In this document: positions 25,906 to 35,023 of the stretch, piece by piece
Position numbering within the stretch: position 1 is the first letter of the stretch
Layout: the number at the start of each line of letters is the position of its first letter
DNA from: Lactobacillus sp.
GTDB lineage: Bacteria > Bacillota > Bacilli > Lactobacillales > Lactobacillaceae
Direction: 5' to 3'
NCBI GenBank assembly: GCA_022484695.1
Contig: JAKVKU010000001.1
Location: 124,001-188,000, forward strand
Length of the DNA stretch: 64,000 bases
The notes under the pieces: generated by a model
What the model was told of the DNA's origin: nothing
Seen by the model: only the letters and a program-made list of their open reading frames with translations
The model's database searches: none
Position numbers and translations under genes: made by a program

Positions 25906-26469
25906 TTAATCCCACTTCCTAATCTATATATTATTAATGTGGTCCCTGACTAAGGAACTTTATCACATTACTGTCTTCTCCCTTAATTATAACAATATGG
26001 AGCGGTTTCACAATGAATAAAGCTCAAAAAGTGCGGAAAACTGAGATACGGCCATTTAAAGCAGCTATCCCTGGCACTTATGGCGTCCAAACAGACCTAT
26101 ACTGTTTTACAACGGCTGCATTGCTGTTTTTCAAGTGAGAAACTAAATATTAAATTTTATTGAACCAAATTATTTTGGTGGTTTCTAACAAGAAAGCATT
26201 GTTTTATTGACCATACCGTTGTAAAAATAGCAGCCCTCAAATCATTACTGGCACTGATGTTCTGAATATTTATCCGCAATATGTTTATGAAAAGTAAGTG
26301 TGGTGCGTGTATGATTATATATATTAAAAATTTGTCTTGATTATTTCTTAGACTTAACAAAGCCTTGACGATGATATCTAAAAAGCATAATATGATGGTC
26401 ATAAAATAAATATATACATAACAAGATGATTTTTTATTTTGATATGTCATACTAACGGAGATGTTTTAT
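25906..26469. other. 564-base intergenic region with inverted repeat and a promoter
   Basis: Contains the ndh promoter region and an 11-bp inverted repeat, TTTTACAACGG at 26105-26115 with CCGTTGTAAAA at 26216-26226, whose flanks also share GGCTGC/GCAGCC. No gene is convincing here. The right end holds the promoter listed separately. Confidence 0.5.
26365..26393 (+). promoter_or_regulatory. Promoter of the small peptide-MFS pair
   Basis: TTGACG at 26365-26370 and TAATAT at 26388-26393 with 17-base spacing give a good vegetative promoter, about 75 bases before the small gene. Confidence 0.65.
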
Positions 26470-26607
26470 ATGTCAATTGATTATCTAGCTGTGAAATCAT
26501 GTAATACCCGCCTTGGCGTTGATCTAACTATTTTCGGCACTTACCGAATGTCTCTAAAAATTAACCAAAAATACGGTTATTGTGGCAATAAGTATGATCA
26601 AAAATAA
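26470..26607 (+). CDS. Small 45-residue protein overlapping an MFS gene
   Basis: ATG 26470 is preceded by CGGAG at nine bases and by a good promoter. The product is 45 residues, basic, with no membrane segment: MSIDYLAVKSCNTRLGVDLT is its first part, and it contains Cys11 and Cys38. Its last 14 bases overlap the MFS start codon, which itself lacks a ribosome site, so translation of the transporter probably depends on this gene. It could be a leader peptide for coupling or an exported peptide handled by the transporter. No family is recognised. Confidence 0.55.
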   Translation: MSIDYLAVKSCNTRLGVDLTIFGTYRMSLKINQKYGYCGNKYDQK

Positions 26608-27817
26608 ATTACGGCAAAATGTTCATGTCTATTATGTTGCAACGTTGTTACTTATTATCTCTGGTGCACTGCCCCATGCTGTTCTAACGATCATTCTTTT
26701 GAATAAGGGATTAACGCTGTCCCAAATCATGCTGGTACAGGCCGGATTTAGCTTGGCAATCATGCTCAGCGAATACCCCAGTGGCTTACTGGCGGATACT
26801 TTTTCCCGGAAAAAAATATTCCTTATTTCTAAACTATTCATGATTGCGATGTTCTTGATGGTAATCTATGGCAATAGCTTCAGCGGCATGGTGCTGGCTT
26901 GGTTTTTATATGGCATTGCGAATGCCCTGGACAGTGGTACTATTGATGCCGATTTGATCAATCATTTAAAAGAGGGCCACGCCGAACTCGGCCTTTCAAA
27001 ATTCATCAAAAACAATAACCGGTTAAGTTTTCTAGCGCTGCTAATTGGCAGTACTATTGGTTCTTTGCTTTATTATCAAGTTGGCATAAAATTTTATTTT
27101 CTAAGTATTCTCCTGACCCTTACCGCAATTGGCCTGGTAGCCATACTCTATGATGAAAAAAACATGAACAAAGCAGAAAAGCACATGCCTGCAAAGCCTA
27201 TTCTCGCCCAAGGTAAAGCTGGCATCTTGGAACTGCGCCATTCGAAAGCTTTAAAAATGATGATGGGTTTAAGTTTCGTTGGGCAATTCTTTTTTCAAAC
27301 ACATTATCAATTGTGGCAAGCATTATACTTATACCACGGCATCAACCAAAGAAATTTCTATCTATTCTACCTCACATTTCAAATTATCAGTATTTTAGCC
27401 TACAGTATGCCAACCCCAAAAAGTGGCGTCGTGCATTATCAACGGGTTTTGTGCCTGCTCTTATTCGTATTTGCGGGACTGATTTTTGGGCTATATTCAA
27501 AAATGAATGTGCTTTTTATTGCCAGCTATATTCTCTTAGTATTTTTATTCACTATTTTTGACTATATAAGCAGCTATATCTTTGCCAAAAATGTTTCTGC
27601 AGCACATATCTCAGCACTAACCTCCCTAAAGTCCACCTGTGGCAGGATCGCAGCGCTGATTTCATTGGGGCTAAGCAGTTTTCTATTGAATTTCTTTTCA
27701 GTCCAGACCGTAGCTACGTTAAATTTTGTATTCGCAACTATATTTAGTATCGCTGTCGTCTTGAATTTTTATACCATCTTTAAAAACAGGAAGCTGGTAT
27801 TCAAAATTAAGGCGTAG
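26594..27817 (+). CDS. MFS transporter
   Basis: A 407-residue protein of about twelve membrane spans, with the loop signature SEYPSGLLADTFSRKKIFL. It is related to the MFS protein at 23336-24502. ATG 26594 lies inside the preceding small gene and has no Shine-Dalgarno of its own; GTG 26582 is an in-frame alternative, also unsupported. This points to coupling with the 45-residue gene. The substrate is unknown; efflux is the usual role for this subgroup. Confidence 0.78.
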   Translation: MIKNKLRQNVHVYYVATLLLIISGALPHAVLTIILLNKGLTLSQIMLVQAGFSLAIMLSEYPSGLLADTFSRKKIFLISKLFMIAMFLMVIYGNSFSGMVLAWFLYGIANALDSGTIDADLINHLKEGHAELGLSKFIKNNNRLSFLALLIGSTIGSLLYYQVGIKFYFLSILLTLTAIGLVAILYDEKNMNKAEKHMPAKPILAQGKAGILELRHSKALKMMMGLSFVGQFFFQTHYQLWQALYLYHGINQRNFYLFYLTFQIISILAYSMPTPKSGVVHYQRVLCLLLFVFAGLIFGLYSKMNVLFIASYILLVFLFTIFDYISSYIFAKNVSAAHISALTSLKSTCGRIAALISLGLSSFLLNFFSVQTVATLNFVFATIFSIAVVLNFYTIFKNRKLVFKIKA

Positions 27818-27879
27818 CTTTTAAATAGCTACCTATTTATATTCATGTCGGCAAACACGCCTTTTATCAAGGGCTAATT

Positions 27880-27912
27880 AATAGGACACCCATTTTCAGG
27901 CGTCCTATTTTG
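27880..27912. terminator. Bidirectional terminator
   Basis: AATAGGAC (27880-27887) pairs with GTCCTATT (27902-27909), followed by TTT. It lies between convergent genes. Confidence 0.7.
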
Positions 27913-27929
27913 ATAGCGATTTGCGGTCT

Positions 27930-29234
27930 TTATTTGGTTGGCGAATGGCGCCGATCATCCTTGGCGTATATGAGCCAGCCAATCAAAGCTACCCCGATGG
28001 CGATCAGCCAGGTCACCCAGGTAAAGCCGGTCATTAGATAGGCAATCAAGGCCAGGGCTAGGGTCATTAACAAGACCCCGCCGGGCAGGTGCATGCCCTT
28101 GGGCAAATCCGGTGCTTGGCGCAGTTTGAACCAGGCTAAAATAGTAACAATATACTGCAAGAAAGCACTGAAGACGATTAAATTCACTAAGAATAAATAG
28201 CCCCCGGATACTACCAAAACAGCGGCGATGCCGATAGTAAGCCACACGGCCACAACTGGTGCCCCAGCTTTATTGGTCCGACCAAAAGCAGCTGGCAAGA
28301 GCGCTTTTTCCGTGGCTAGGGAGGCCATTTCAATGGGCGTGTCAAAGGACACGGCGATGGCGACCCCTAAAATAGAGACCAACATCCCCACTAAGACCAC
28401 TGATTTACCCACACTGCCCAAGACCGTGGCAATCGCCGTGGCCACCGGCAGGGTCTCATGGCTTAAACCACCACCCAAGATAGCCATGGTGGTCAATTGG
28501 GCCAGGCCGTATACTGAGATGACCGCCAACATCACCACCATCAGCGCCCGGGGCAGCGTTTTTTCCGGATTACGCATTTTTTTAGCCGCTACGGGCAAGA
28601 AGGAAAATCCGGTGAACATGTAAAAAGCGGTGGCAAAGGCACTACGAAATCCGATTCCAGAATTCGGGGCAGCGACTGTTTGCAAACCATGGCGGCCAAT
28701 GAAAAAGGCGCCCACGGCAATCACCAGAATCAAAATGGCAATTTTTAGCCCGCTGGAAATGTTGTCGATGGCTGTCAGCGCGCTGGGTCCCACCAGGTTG
28801 ATCACGATCAAAATGGCAATGATGCCCAGGGCCACGGCAATGTAGATGGGGCGATTTTTGACGGCGGGCACCAAGCCCCCTAACGTGGTGAGAAAGGCCG
28901 CTAATTCAGCGGCAATGGTGATCACCCCTAAAAACCAGCCGAACCAGCCGGTCTGAAACCCTAAAAAAGACCCGAAAGCTCGATTCACATAGACCCAAGC
29001 CCCGCCGTCATCATCAATCTTTGAGGCCAGGGCGGCATAGCTCAAAGCAATCAAAGTGGTGCCTAATCCCGCTAACACAATGGCCGCCAAGCTCCAAACG
29101 CCGGCGGCTTGATACAAGGTGCTGGGCAGCAAAAAGATGCCTGAGCCAATGATGCCATTGATACCCAAGAGTAAGACGCTGCCAAAAGATAGGGTCTTGG
29201 TCGAACCCCGGTGTCGCTTCGACGGTCTGCGCAT
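27930..29234 (-). CDS. APC-superfamily amino-acid permease
   Basis: A 434-residue membrane protein with about twelve spans. The first span holds LGINGIIGSGIFLLPSTLY, the classical GxGIF substrate-binding break of APC transporters. The cytosolic loop after span 2 has ALASKIDDDGGAWVYV. ATG 29234 is chosen because GAGGGGGC lies upstream, and MRRPSKRHRG makes a positive N-terminus. It is separated from purA by a terminator. Substrate not predictable from sequence alone. Confidence 0.85.
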   Translation of the reverse strand: MRRPSKRHRGSTKTLSFGSVLLLGINGIIGSGIFLLPSTLYQAAGVWSLAAIVLAGLGTTLIALSYAALASKIDDDGGAWVYVNRAFGSFLGFQTGWFGWFLGVITIAAELAAFLTTLGGLVPAVKNRPIYIAVALGIIAILIVINLVGPSALTAIDNISSGLKIAILILVIAVGAFFIGRHGLQTVAAPNSGIGFRSAFATAFYMFTGFSFLPVAAKKMRNPEKTLPRALMVVMLAVISVYGLAQLTTMAILGGGLSHETLPVATAIATVLGSVGKSVVLVGMLVSILGVAIAVSFDTPIEMASLATEKALLPAAFGRTNKAGAPVVAVWLTIGIAAVLVVSGGYLFLVNLIVFSAFLQYIVTILAWFKLRQAPDLPKGMHLPGGVLLMTLALALIAYLMTGFTWVTWLIAIGVALIGWLIYAKDDRRHSPTK

Positions 29235-29295
29235 AGGAATAGCCCCCTCGTTTTTGATATACAGTAAGCATACCAAATTTGCTGGCAAAAGGGTC

Positions 29296-29329
29296 TAAAA
29301 AACCACCGGGCGCCATACTGCCCCGGTGG
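29296..29329 (-). terminator. Terminator of purA
   Basis: CCACCGGG/CCCCGGTGG stem at 29303-29329 followed on the minus strand by a run of T at 29302-29297. Confidence 0.85.
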
Positions 29330-29352
29330 CTGTGTTCAATTTTTGATTCGTT

Positions 29353-30642
29353 TTAAGCTTGGTCCCAAACATTATACAAAATGTTGGTTTGTTCCCGATC
29401 TGGCCCCACAGAGAATGTGGCGATTTGAACACCCACAAGTTCTTCGATGCGTTTCACATAATTACGGGCATTCTCCGGTAAATCGGCTAAGTTTTTGACC
29501 CCAGTGATGTCTTCATCCCAACCTGGCAATTCTTCATAGATTGGTTTGCATTCCCCTAAGACCTTCAAACTAGCTGGGTAATGATAAATTTCTTCGCCGT
29601 TTAATTCATAGGCTTTACAGATTTTGACTGTCTTTAAGCCGGTTAAAACGTCGATGGAATTTAAACAAAGGTCGGTGATACCGGCAACCCGTTTAGAATG
29701 GCGCAAGACTACCGAGTCAAACCAGCCGATCCGGCGGGGCCGCTTGGTAACGGTGCCGTATTCATGGCCAGCGTCTCTAATGAAGTCCCCTTCAGCGTTT
29801 AATTGTTCTGTTGGGAATGGGCCATCCCCCACCCGGGAAGTATAAGCCTTAGCTACACCCACCACGCGGTTGACTTTAGAAGCCCCCACACCACTACCAA
29901 TGGTGACCCCACCGGCAGGATTTGAGGAGGTGACGAAAGGATAAGTCCCCTGGTCGATATCTAACATGACCCCTTGAGCCCCTTCAAAGAGCACGTTTTG
30001 GCCCTTATCCAGCGCATCGTTTAAAACCACCGATGTATCGGTGACATATTTTTTCAACTGTTGGCCATAGCCATAGTATTCTTCGAAAATATCGTCGAAT
30101 TTCAAAGGCTCAGCGCCATACATTTTTGTTAATTCTTTATTTTTTTCTTTAAGATTAGCTTCAAGTCGTTCTGCAAAAATCTCTTTGTCCAACAAATCCG
30201 CCATGCGAATCCCCACACGGGCAGCTTTGTCCATATAAGCCGGGCCAATCCCCCGATTGGTTGTGCCAATTTTGTTAGCACCCTTGCTTTCTTCTTGCAG
30301 CCGGTCTAATTCAATATGATAAGGCAAAATAACGTGGGCCCGATCAGAAATCCGCAAATGTTCGTCTTTGACCCCTTGGTCGCTCAGTCGTTTCAATTCG
30401 GCCACAAGTGATTTTGGATTGACCACGACACCGTTGCCAATCACACTCAACTTATCTGGGTATAAAATCCCAGATGGAATCAACCGTAATTTGTAGACCT
30501 GACCGTTAGATTTGATGGTATGACCGGCATTATCCCCACCTTGATAGCGTGCGATAACATTGGCTTCTTCACTCAAGAAATCCGTGATCTTACCTTTACC
30601 TTCATCGCCCCACTGTGTTCCAACTACAACAACAGATGTCAT
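29353..30642 (-). CDS. purA: Adenylosuccinate synthetase
   Basis: It joins IMP and aspartate with GTP hydrolysis, the first step from IMP to AMP. The 429-residue protein has the P-loop-like [12 protein letters not shown] at its N-terminus, GDNAGHT with the catalytic His, the IMP-binding [14 protein letters not shown], and the Asp-binding loop with [14 protein letters not shown] 30642 has GAGGTG upstream. It usually lies next to dnaB near the origin in lactobacilli, as here. Confidence 0.96.
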   Translation of the reverse strand: MTSVVVVGTQWGDEGKGKITDFLSEEANVIARYQGGDNAGHTIKSNGQVYKLRLIPSGILYPDKLSVIGNGVVVNPKSLVAELKRLSDQGVKDEHLRISDRAHVILPYHIELDRLQEESKGANKIGTTNRGIGPAYMDKAARVGIRMADLLDKEIFAERLEANLKEKNKELTKMYGAEPLKFDDIFEEYYGYGQQLKKYVTDTSVVLNDALDKGQNVLFEGAQGVMLDIDQGTYPFVTSSNPAGGVTIGSGVGASKVNRVVGVAKAYTSRVGDGPFPTEQLNAEGDFIRDAGHEYGTVTKRPRRIGWFDSVVLRHSKRVAGITDLCLNSIDVLTGLKTVKICKAYELNGEEIYHYPASLKVLGECKPIYEELPGWDEDITGVKNLADLPENARNYVKRIEELVGVQIATFSVGPDREQTNILYNVWDQA

Positions 30643-30948
30643 TCGTGCACCTCATTTTATTATTCGTTTTAGTAAACACATACAACGTTGATTGTACCAA
30701 TTATTCAGGCTTTTTGAAATAGTTTTTGGAATATAAAAAAATATTTTGGCCGCTGACAGCTGTGTTTTGTTAAGAAACTTCCGGGAAAATTGGGATTAAT
30801 GGACGGTATTGGCTTTAGAAATAGGGTTTCTTAAGATAAAACGACTGCCGTGAAAACGATTCATTTTTGTAATAATAATGCTGCTAGTTGTTATTAAATA
30901 CCCTACGATAGGTCACAAAACCCCCGCCGTTACCAGCAGGGGCCTAAT
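30643..30948. other. Intergenic region with purA promoter and an upstream terminator
   Basis: AT-rich, no gene seen. It should contain the purA promoter. The terminator of the next gene (CCCCTGC/GCGGGG with TTTT, minus strand) occupies 30917-30943. Confidence 0.5.
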
Positions 30949-32097
30949 TTAACGATATTCTTCTTCTAACAAATAACCGGTTAGATAATCAAAGGCAATT
31001 TCTAGACAATCTGCCAGGGGTACTTCTAAGACGGCTTCGGTGTCTTCATCATCATCCAATAAGGTGAAGTTGAACTGGTTGTCGTCAAAGTCAGTGACAA
31101 AGCCGAGATAACTGTTATCACTATCGGCTTTAAAGCGCATGCGCAACACATGGTGCTGGTCTTGGGCATAACGGATGAGGGCCGGCCACAGATCTGGGGC
31201 CTCTAGGGGCCAATCTGCCCGTAATACCGGCTGCACCAATAGCCCCCGCTTCTTATTTTCCTGTTGGTAAAAGTCCACGGTGTTCAAATAGTCCGATTCA
31301 GCCGCAATGTTGGCGATTTCTGACAGGCGCAGACCCACGTAACCGCCAAATTGGCCGGTCATATCCAATAACTGCATGACCACACTATCGTCGGTCAAAC
31401 GTAACACCCGGCCCACGAAGAAATTATCCGTGACATCTTTGGGCTGCAAAGAAATCAGCATATCTTCCATTTGGGCTTTTTGCAAAAATAGGGGCAACAT
31501 GTCCGTGGCTTCAATGCGCACCATGGCCCGATGGGTGGGTTCACTGAGGTACAACAGCTTGCCCAAGTACAGGTCTAAGCCGCCGAATTCGATGACTTCC
31601 ACGTCGTCCATATTGATGGTCATTTTTTTGGATTTAGTATAATTGAATCGATTGAAATAACTAAAGGTCAGCACCTCACCTAAACCGGTGATAATGCCTT
31701 CGTAGTAATCCTCTTTATCATGGAGGCCAAATAAAATCAGTTGGCGTTCTTGGAAAGTCAAAGCTAGGACTTGCTCCACCAAGGGGGCGTATTCGTCAAA
31801 GCTTAATTCCCGGTACAAGAAACTAGGCACCATTAATTGTTTTTTCCGTACCATTTTAATGCGAAAAGTCATGCGTTCTAAATCAGTGCTGCTGAGTTCC
31901 ACGTCGGCAATGGCACTCAAGAGGATCAAAACAAAACCATCCTTGATGCCATTTTCATTATAGGTGGCTAACACCACGCTTTGTTGATCCAGGGCAATGA
32001 CCATGCCGGTATAAAAGTCGTCACTATCCAGCTGATACACGTTGATCAACTGGTAATCTGCCTTGGCAGAGGTTAACGTCTCAAAGATGTCAGACAT
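30949..32097 (-). CDS. Four-repeat cytoplasmic protein of unknown function
   Basis: The 382-residue acidic protein has no signal peptide or membrane span. It is built of four repeats of about 95 residues. Each starts with a strand and a turn such as LDSDDFYTGMVIALD, HDKEDYYEGIITGLG, KDVTDNFFVGRVLRL or KADSDNSYLGFVTDF, and ends near an acidic D/V-E-I/L motif (IADVEL, VEVIEF, IANIAA, CLEIAF). The pattern resembles small Sm-like beta-barrels, but no family is recognised with confidence. It lies 29 bases after dnaB on the same strand, so is probably cotranscribed with the helicase. Confidence 0.75.
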   Translation of the reverse strand: MSDIFETLTSAKADYQLINVYQLDSDDFYTGMVIALDQQSVVLATYNENGIKDGFVLILLSAIADVELSSTDLERMTFRIKMVRKKQLMVPSFLYRELSFDEYAPLVEQVLALTFQERQLILFGLHDKEDYYEGIITGLGEVLTFSYFNRFNYTKSKKMTINMDDVEVIEFGGLDLYLGKLLYLSEPTHRAMVRIEATDMLPLFLQKAQMEDMLISLQPKDVTDNFFVGRVLRLTDDSVVMQLLDMTGQFGGYVGLRLSEIANIAAESDYLNTVDFYQQENKKRGLLVQPVLRADWPLEAPDLWPALIRYAQDQHHVLRMRFKADSDNSYLGFVTDFDDNQFNFTLLDDDEDTEAVLEVPLADCLEIAFDYLTGYLLEEEYR

Positions 32098-32126
32098 AAA
32101 ATGCCTCCCTTCTGGTTAAAATTAGG

Positions 32127-33533
32127 CTAGTTGCCAGGTTCTTGACTGTAGGCGATGGAGGAAAACTTGTTATAGGACTTGATGAACAGCAGCTTCACAG
32201 TCCCCCGGGCCCCAGAACGGTTCTTCTCAATAATCACTTCGACTTCACCCACATCTTGGTCATCATCTGAAACGGGTTGGTCAGCTTGGGTGTAGCTATT
32301 GCCCCCATCTCCGTCTTCTTCGGAATCTCTATAATAATCATCCCGGTATAAAAATGCAACAATATCCGCATCCTGTTCAATAGAGCCGGATTCCCGAATA
32401 TCAGATAACACCGGCCGCTTGTCTTGACGTTGCTCCACACCCCGGGATAGCTGGGATAGGGCAATGACGGGCACGTGAAGTTCTTTGGCCAGCTTTTTCA
32501 AAGACCGGGAAATCGCGGAAACTTCTTGTTGCCGGTTTTCTTGGCCGCTGCCTTCGATCAATTGCAAATAATCGATGACGATCAAGCCCAAATTACCTTT
32601 TTCCTTAGCCAGGCGCCGGCACTTGGCCCGAATCTCGGCGATCCGCACCCCCGGTGTATCGTCGATATAGATCTGAGCCTTTGATAAACTACCCATGGCC
32701 ACGATCAAGTTGTTCCATTCTTCATCGTTCAACTGCCCGGTACGCAGGTGGTTGGACTCAATACTGCCCTCGGCACACAGCATCCGGTTTACTAACTGTT
32801 CGGCACCCATTTCCAAACTAAACAGGGCGATACTAGTGTCGATTTTCGTGCCGATATTTTGGGCAATGTTTAAGGCAAAGGCGGTCTTCCCCACCCCCGG
32901 CCGGGCCGCTAAAATGATCAATTCATCTTCATGAAGCCCAGCGGTAATTTTATCCAATTCTTTGTAGCCGGTGGGTAGACCGGTGATTTCATCGTTATTT
33001 TGGGATAAGGCGTCAATATTTTTCAACGACTCCTGCAGCACATCACTGATGGTTTGAAAGCCGGTGTTGCTACGCTGTTCTGACACCGCTAGAATGTCAC
33101 GTTCCGCGTTATCTAATAGGTCAGTGACGTCCTCATCGCTGTCATACCCTTTGCTGACAATTTGAGTAGCCACATTGATCAGTTGCCGGGTCATGGCCTT
33201 TTCTTTAACGATTTTGGCATAATAAGACACATTGGCCGCTGTGGGCACGGCTTGGGCCAGTTCGGCCAGATAACCGATGCCGCCGATGTCGTCCAATTGA
33301 TTGCGGCCCTCTAGGATATTCTTGATGGTCACGGTATCAATGGCCTCATTGCGGTCATTTAAATCCACCATGGCTTGGAAAATCAGCTGGTGGGCTTTTT
33401 TATAAAAATCTTCTGGTTCTAAGAACTCCATAGCTTCCACTAAAGCGTCCCCGCTTAAGAAAACAGCCCCTAAAACAGACTGTTCCGCAGCGTTATCTTG
33501 TGGTGGTAAGCGATCGAATACTTCGTTAGTCAT
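32127..33533 (-). CDS. dnaB: Replicative DNA helicase
   Basis: It unwinds the fork as a hexamer. The 468-residue protein has the N-terminal DnaB domain (PQDNAAEQSVLGAVFL) and the RecA-like C-terminal domain. The Walker A motif is ARPGVGKTAFALN near residue 210, Walker B is GLIVIDYLQLI, and ALSQLSRGVEQRQDKRP follows. It is named dnaC in Bacillus. AGGAG lies about eleven bases before ATG 33533. In relatives it follows rplI directly; here an accessory cassette separates them. Confidence 0.96.
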   Translation of the reverse strand: MTNEVFDRLPPQDNAAEQSVLGAVFLSGDALVEAMEFLEPEDFYKKAHQLIFQAMVDLNDRNEAIDTVTIKNILEGRNQLDDIGGIGYLAELAQAVPTAANVSYYAKIVKEKAMTRQLINVATQIVSKGYDSDEDVTDLLDNAERDILAVSEQRSNTGFQTISDVLQESLKNIDALSQNNDEITGLPTGYKELDKITAGLHEDELIILAARPGVGKTAFALNIAQNIGTKIDTSIALFSLEMGAEQLVNRMLCAEGSIESNHLRTGQLNDEEWNNLIVAMGSLSKAQIYIDDTPGVRIAEIRAKCRRLAKEKGNLGLIVIDYLQLIEGSGQENRQQEVSAISRSLKKLAKELHVPVIALSQLSRGVEQRQDKRPVLSDIRESGSIEQDADIVAFLYRDDYYRDSEEDGDGGNSYTQADQPVSDDDQDVGEVEVIIEKNRSGARGTVKLLFIKSYNKFSSIAYSQEPGN

Positions 33534-33697
33534 ATATACTTAAGTCTCCTAAAATCAACGGGACAAACATCATCTGGGCGCACTTTTCGCGCAACGTTAT
33601 GGTTAAGAGCCGGGGCTAAAAATAGCCCGGCGCACACTTAACCTACTTTGCAATTGTATACATCTGGGGCGGTAAAATCAATTCCTATTGTAGGCGC

Positions 33698-33764
33698 AAA
33701 AAATGATGGCATGGTTTATCTGATATTTTCAGATTAGCCATTGCCATCATTTTTGGAATACCTT
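33698..33764 (-). repeat. 67-bp repeat / hairpin terminator, copy 1
   Basis: Identical to 34575-34641. Each copy folds into a roughly 25-bp hairpin (AAAAATGATGGCA with TGCCATCATTTTT and an inner ATCTGA/TCAGAT) with T-runs on both strands. This copy lies just downstream of the antitoxin gene. Confidence 0.9.
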
Positions 33765-33769
33765 AGTCA

Positions 33770-34036
33770 TCACTTGAACCCAACTGTTAGTTTCTTACCC
33801 ATAGCATGCGCAATAGTTTGTAATTTTTCAAAGGAAACATTATCACCGCGCTCAATTTTGGCGATGGTTGCCTGAGTTGTATGGGCCCGTTCGGCCAATT
33901 CAGCCTGCGTCAATCCCGCACCCTCACGCGCATGATAAAGCGCAAGGGCCGTTGCAAGTTTTTCACCTTCAGCTTCATAGGCCTGGTTAAACTCAGGATC
34001 TTGTCTTTTTTCTTGGATCAATGCATCAATTTTCAT
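33770..34036 (-). CDS. higA: HigA-type XRE antitoxin
   Basis: An 88-residue protein with a C-terminal helix-turn-helix (GLTQAELAERAHTTQATIAK, residues about 42-62). It would neutralise the toxin encoded upstream and repress the operon. ATG 34036 overlaps the end of the toxin gene by 11 bases, so is coupled. The order toxin then antitoxin is characteristic of the HigBA type. It lies inside a cassette between rplI and dnaB and is followed by a 67-bp repeat hairpin. Confidence 0.85.
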   Translation of the reverse strand: MKIDALIQEKRQDPEFNQAYEAEGEKLATALALYHAREGAGLTQAELAERAHTTQATIAKIERGDNVSFEKLQTIAHAMGKKLTVGFK

Positions 34037-34382
34037 TATCAAGCCACTCCTTTCGTAACGCCTTACCATGTCTAATCTGACCAGGTGGTGTTTTATCCCC
34101 CTTCTTCGTAAATCCATGGGTTATAACATAACGTTCGCCCTCAACGTGGAAATAAATAGCTCTCTGAATATTTGAGCCAACTTTACTCCTTAATTCATAC
34201 AAGTTAGTATCCAACTTTCTTACCCATCGAAGACGTTGGGCAATCAGCATGCCATTCTCTTCTGTCTCATTAATGACACGAAGCATTTTTGCGCTATCTT
34301 TAGTAGGTAGCGTTTCTATCCATTCTAAAAATTCATCATGTCCATTGGGACGCCTATAGGTCTCAAATTCTAGCTTATTCAT
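34026..34382 (-). CDS. higB: HigB/RelE-type toxin (Gp49-like)
   Basis: A 118-residue RelE-fold protein, expected to cut mRNA at the ribosome. Visible features are the DEFLEWIETLPTKDSAKMLR helix, RLRWVRKLDTNLYELRSKVG and the strand IQRAIYFHVEGERYVITHGF, followed by the basic FTKKGDKTPPGQI loop. These match the phage-derived Gp49-like family. The XRE antitoxin follows with an 11-base overlap. The start ATG 34382 lies just before an AT-rich promoter region. Confidence 0.87.
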   Translation of the reverse strand: MNKLEFETYRRPNGHDEFLEWIETLPTKDSAKMLRVINETEENGMLIAQRLRWVRKLDTNLYELRSKVGSNIQRAIYFHVEGERYVITHGFTKKGDKTPPGQIRHGKALRKEWLDNEN

Positions 34383-34574
34383 ACTTAAATTATATCGTAT
34401 AATTTTATTTTGTCAACGAATAGGAATGTTATGAACCGGACAATCATTATCAGAGCGTATTTTTAGCGCTACAGTTTGGTTAACCGGGGCTAAAACTAAA
34501 TCAACACATACTAACCTACTTTCAGCAGTAAGATTGATTTCGACTATAGTCGCTTTAATTTACAATTCATCCAT

Positions 34575-34641
34575 AAAAAATGATGGCATGGTTTATCTGA
34601 TATTTTCAGATTAGCCATTGCCATCATTTTTGGAATACCTT
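34575..34641 (-). repeat. 67-bp repeat / hairpin terminator, copy 2
   Basis: Identical to 33698-33764 over 67 bases, 877 bases away. It ends the small-gene operon at 34641. Sequence just beyond each copy (CCGGGGCTAAAA, then TAACCTACTTT) is also related, so the repeat unit is larger than the hairpin. Apart from these, 34383-34574 holds only the toxin promoter region. Confidence 0.9.
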
Positions 34642-34823
34642 TAGGATTTGGTTTTGTTTTTGCGTGCCATTATAAGCTGCAAAATTTCATCAACATCTTC
34701 AGCGCTACCATCTTTTAAGACAAAATTGCGTGCAATTGAGCGTTTGTTAATATAGTTTTTTCGTGCTTTATTTTCTGTGTCCCATTTTTTATTGGCCTTT
34801 TTTCTAGCCTCGCTTAATGTCAT
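34641..34823 (-). CDS. Small basic protein of unknown function
   Basis: A 60-residue, strongly basic protein: MTLSEARKKANKKWDTENKA opens it, then RKNYINKRSIARNFVLKDGS. It resembles a common family of small phage- and plasmid-type proteins with an AxxKWxxxNK-RxxY-S-AR-F layout, some of which are DNA-binding ribbon-helix-helix-like; the likeness is by pattern only. Its ATG overlaps the stop of the upstream membrane peptide gene (ATGA), so translation is coupled. It is the last gene of a three-gene mini-operon. Confidence 0.65.
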   Translation of the reverse strand: MTLSEARKKANKKWDTENKARKNYINKRSIARNFVLKDGSAEDVDEILQLIMARKNKTKS

Positions 34824-34954
34824 TTTCCCCACCACACTAATGCAATGATCATTGCTATTGTAAAAAATCCTTTGAACCAGTCTATTTTTTCCTGTTTCGT
34901 TGTTTTACGGGCTTCAGTTGTAATCTCTAGTCGACCCAATTTAAACTTCTTCAA
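34820..34954 (-). CDS. Small single-span membrane peptide with TTG start
   Basis: A 44-residue protein starting at TTG 34954 behind a strong AGGAGGGG ribosome site. The N-terminal 25 residues are basic (KKFKLGRLEITTEARKTTK), and residues 26-44 form one hydrophobic span (WFKGFFTIAMIIALVWWGK). The stop overlaps the next start codon. It could be a membrane anchor, holin-like or toxic peptide; no family is recognised. Confidence 0.6.
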   Translation of the reverse strand: MKKFKLGRLEITTEARKTTKQEKIDWFKGFFTIAMIIALVWWGK

Positions 34955-35023
34955 AATGACAACCCCCTCCTGGTACTGTTATAAATATACACGTACATAC
35001 GTACAATATCAACAAATATATTG

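Noticed and set aside
33698-34641. CRISPR-like repeats
   Set aside because: Only two copies of a 67-bp hairpin 877 bases apart, each at the end of a transcription unit; no spacer series.
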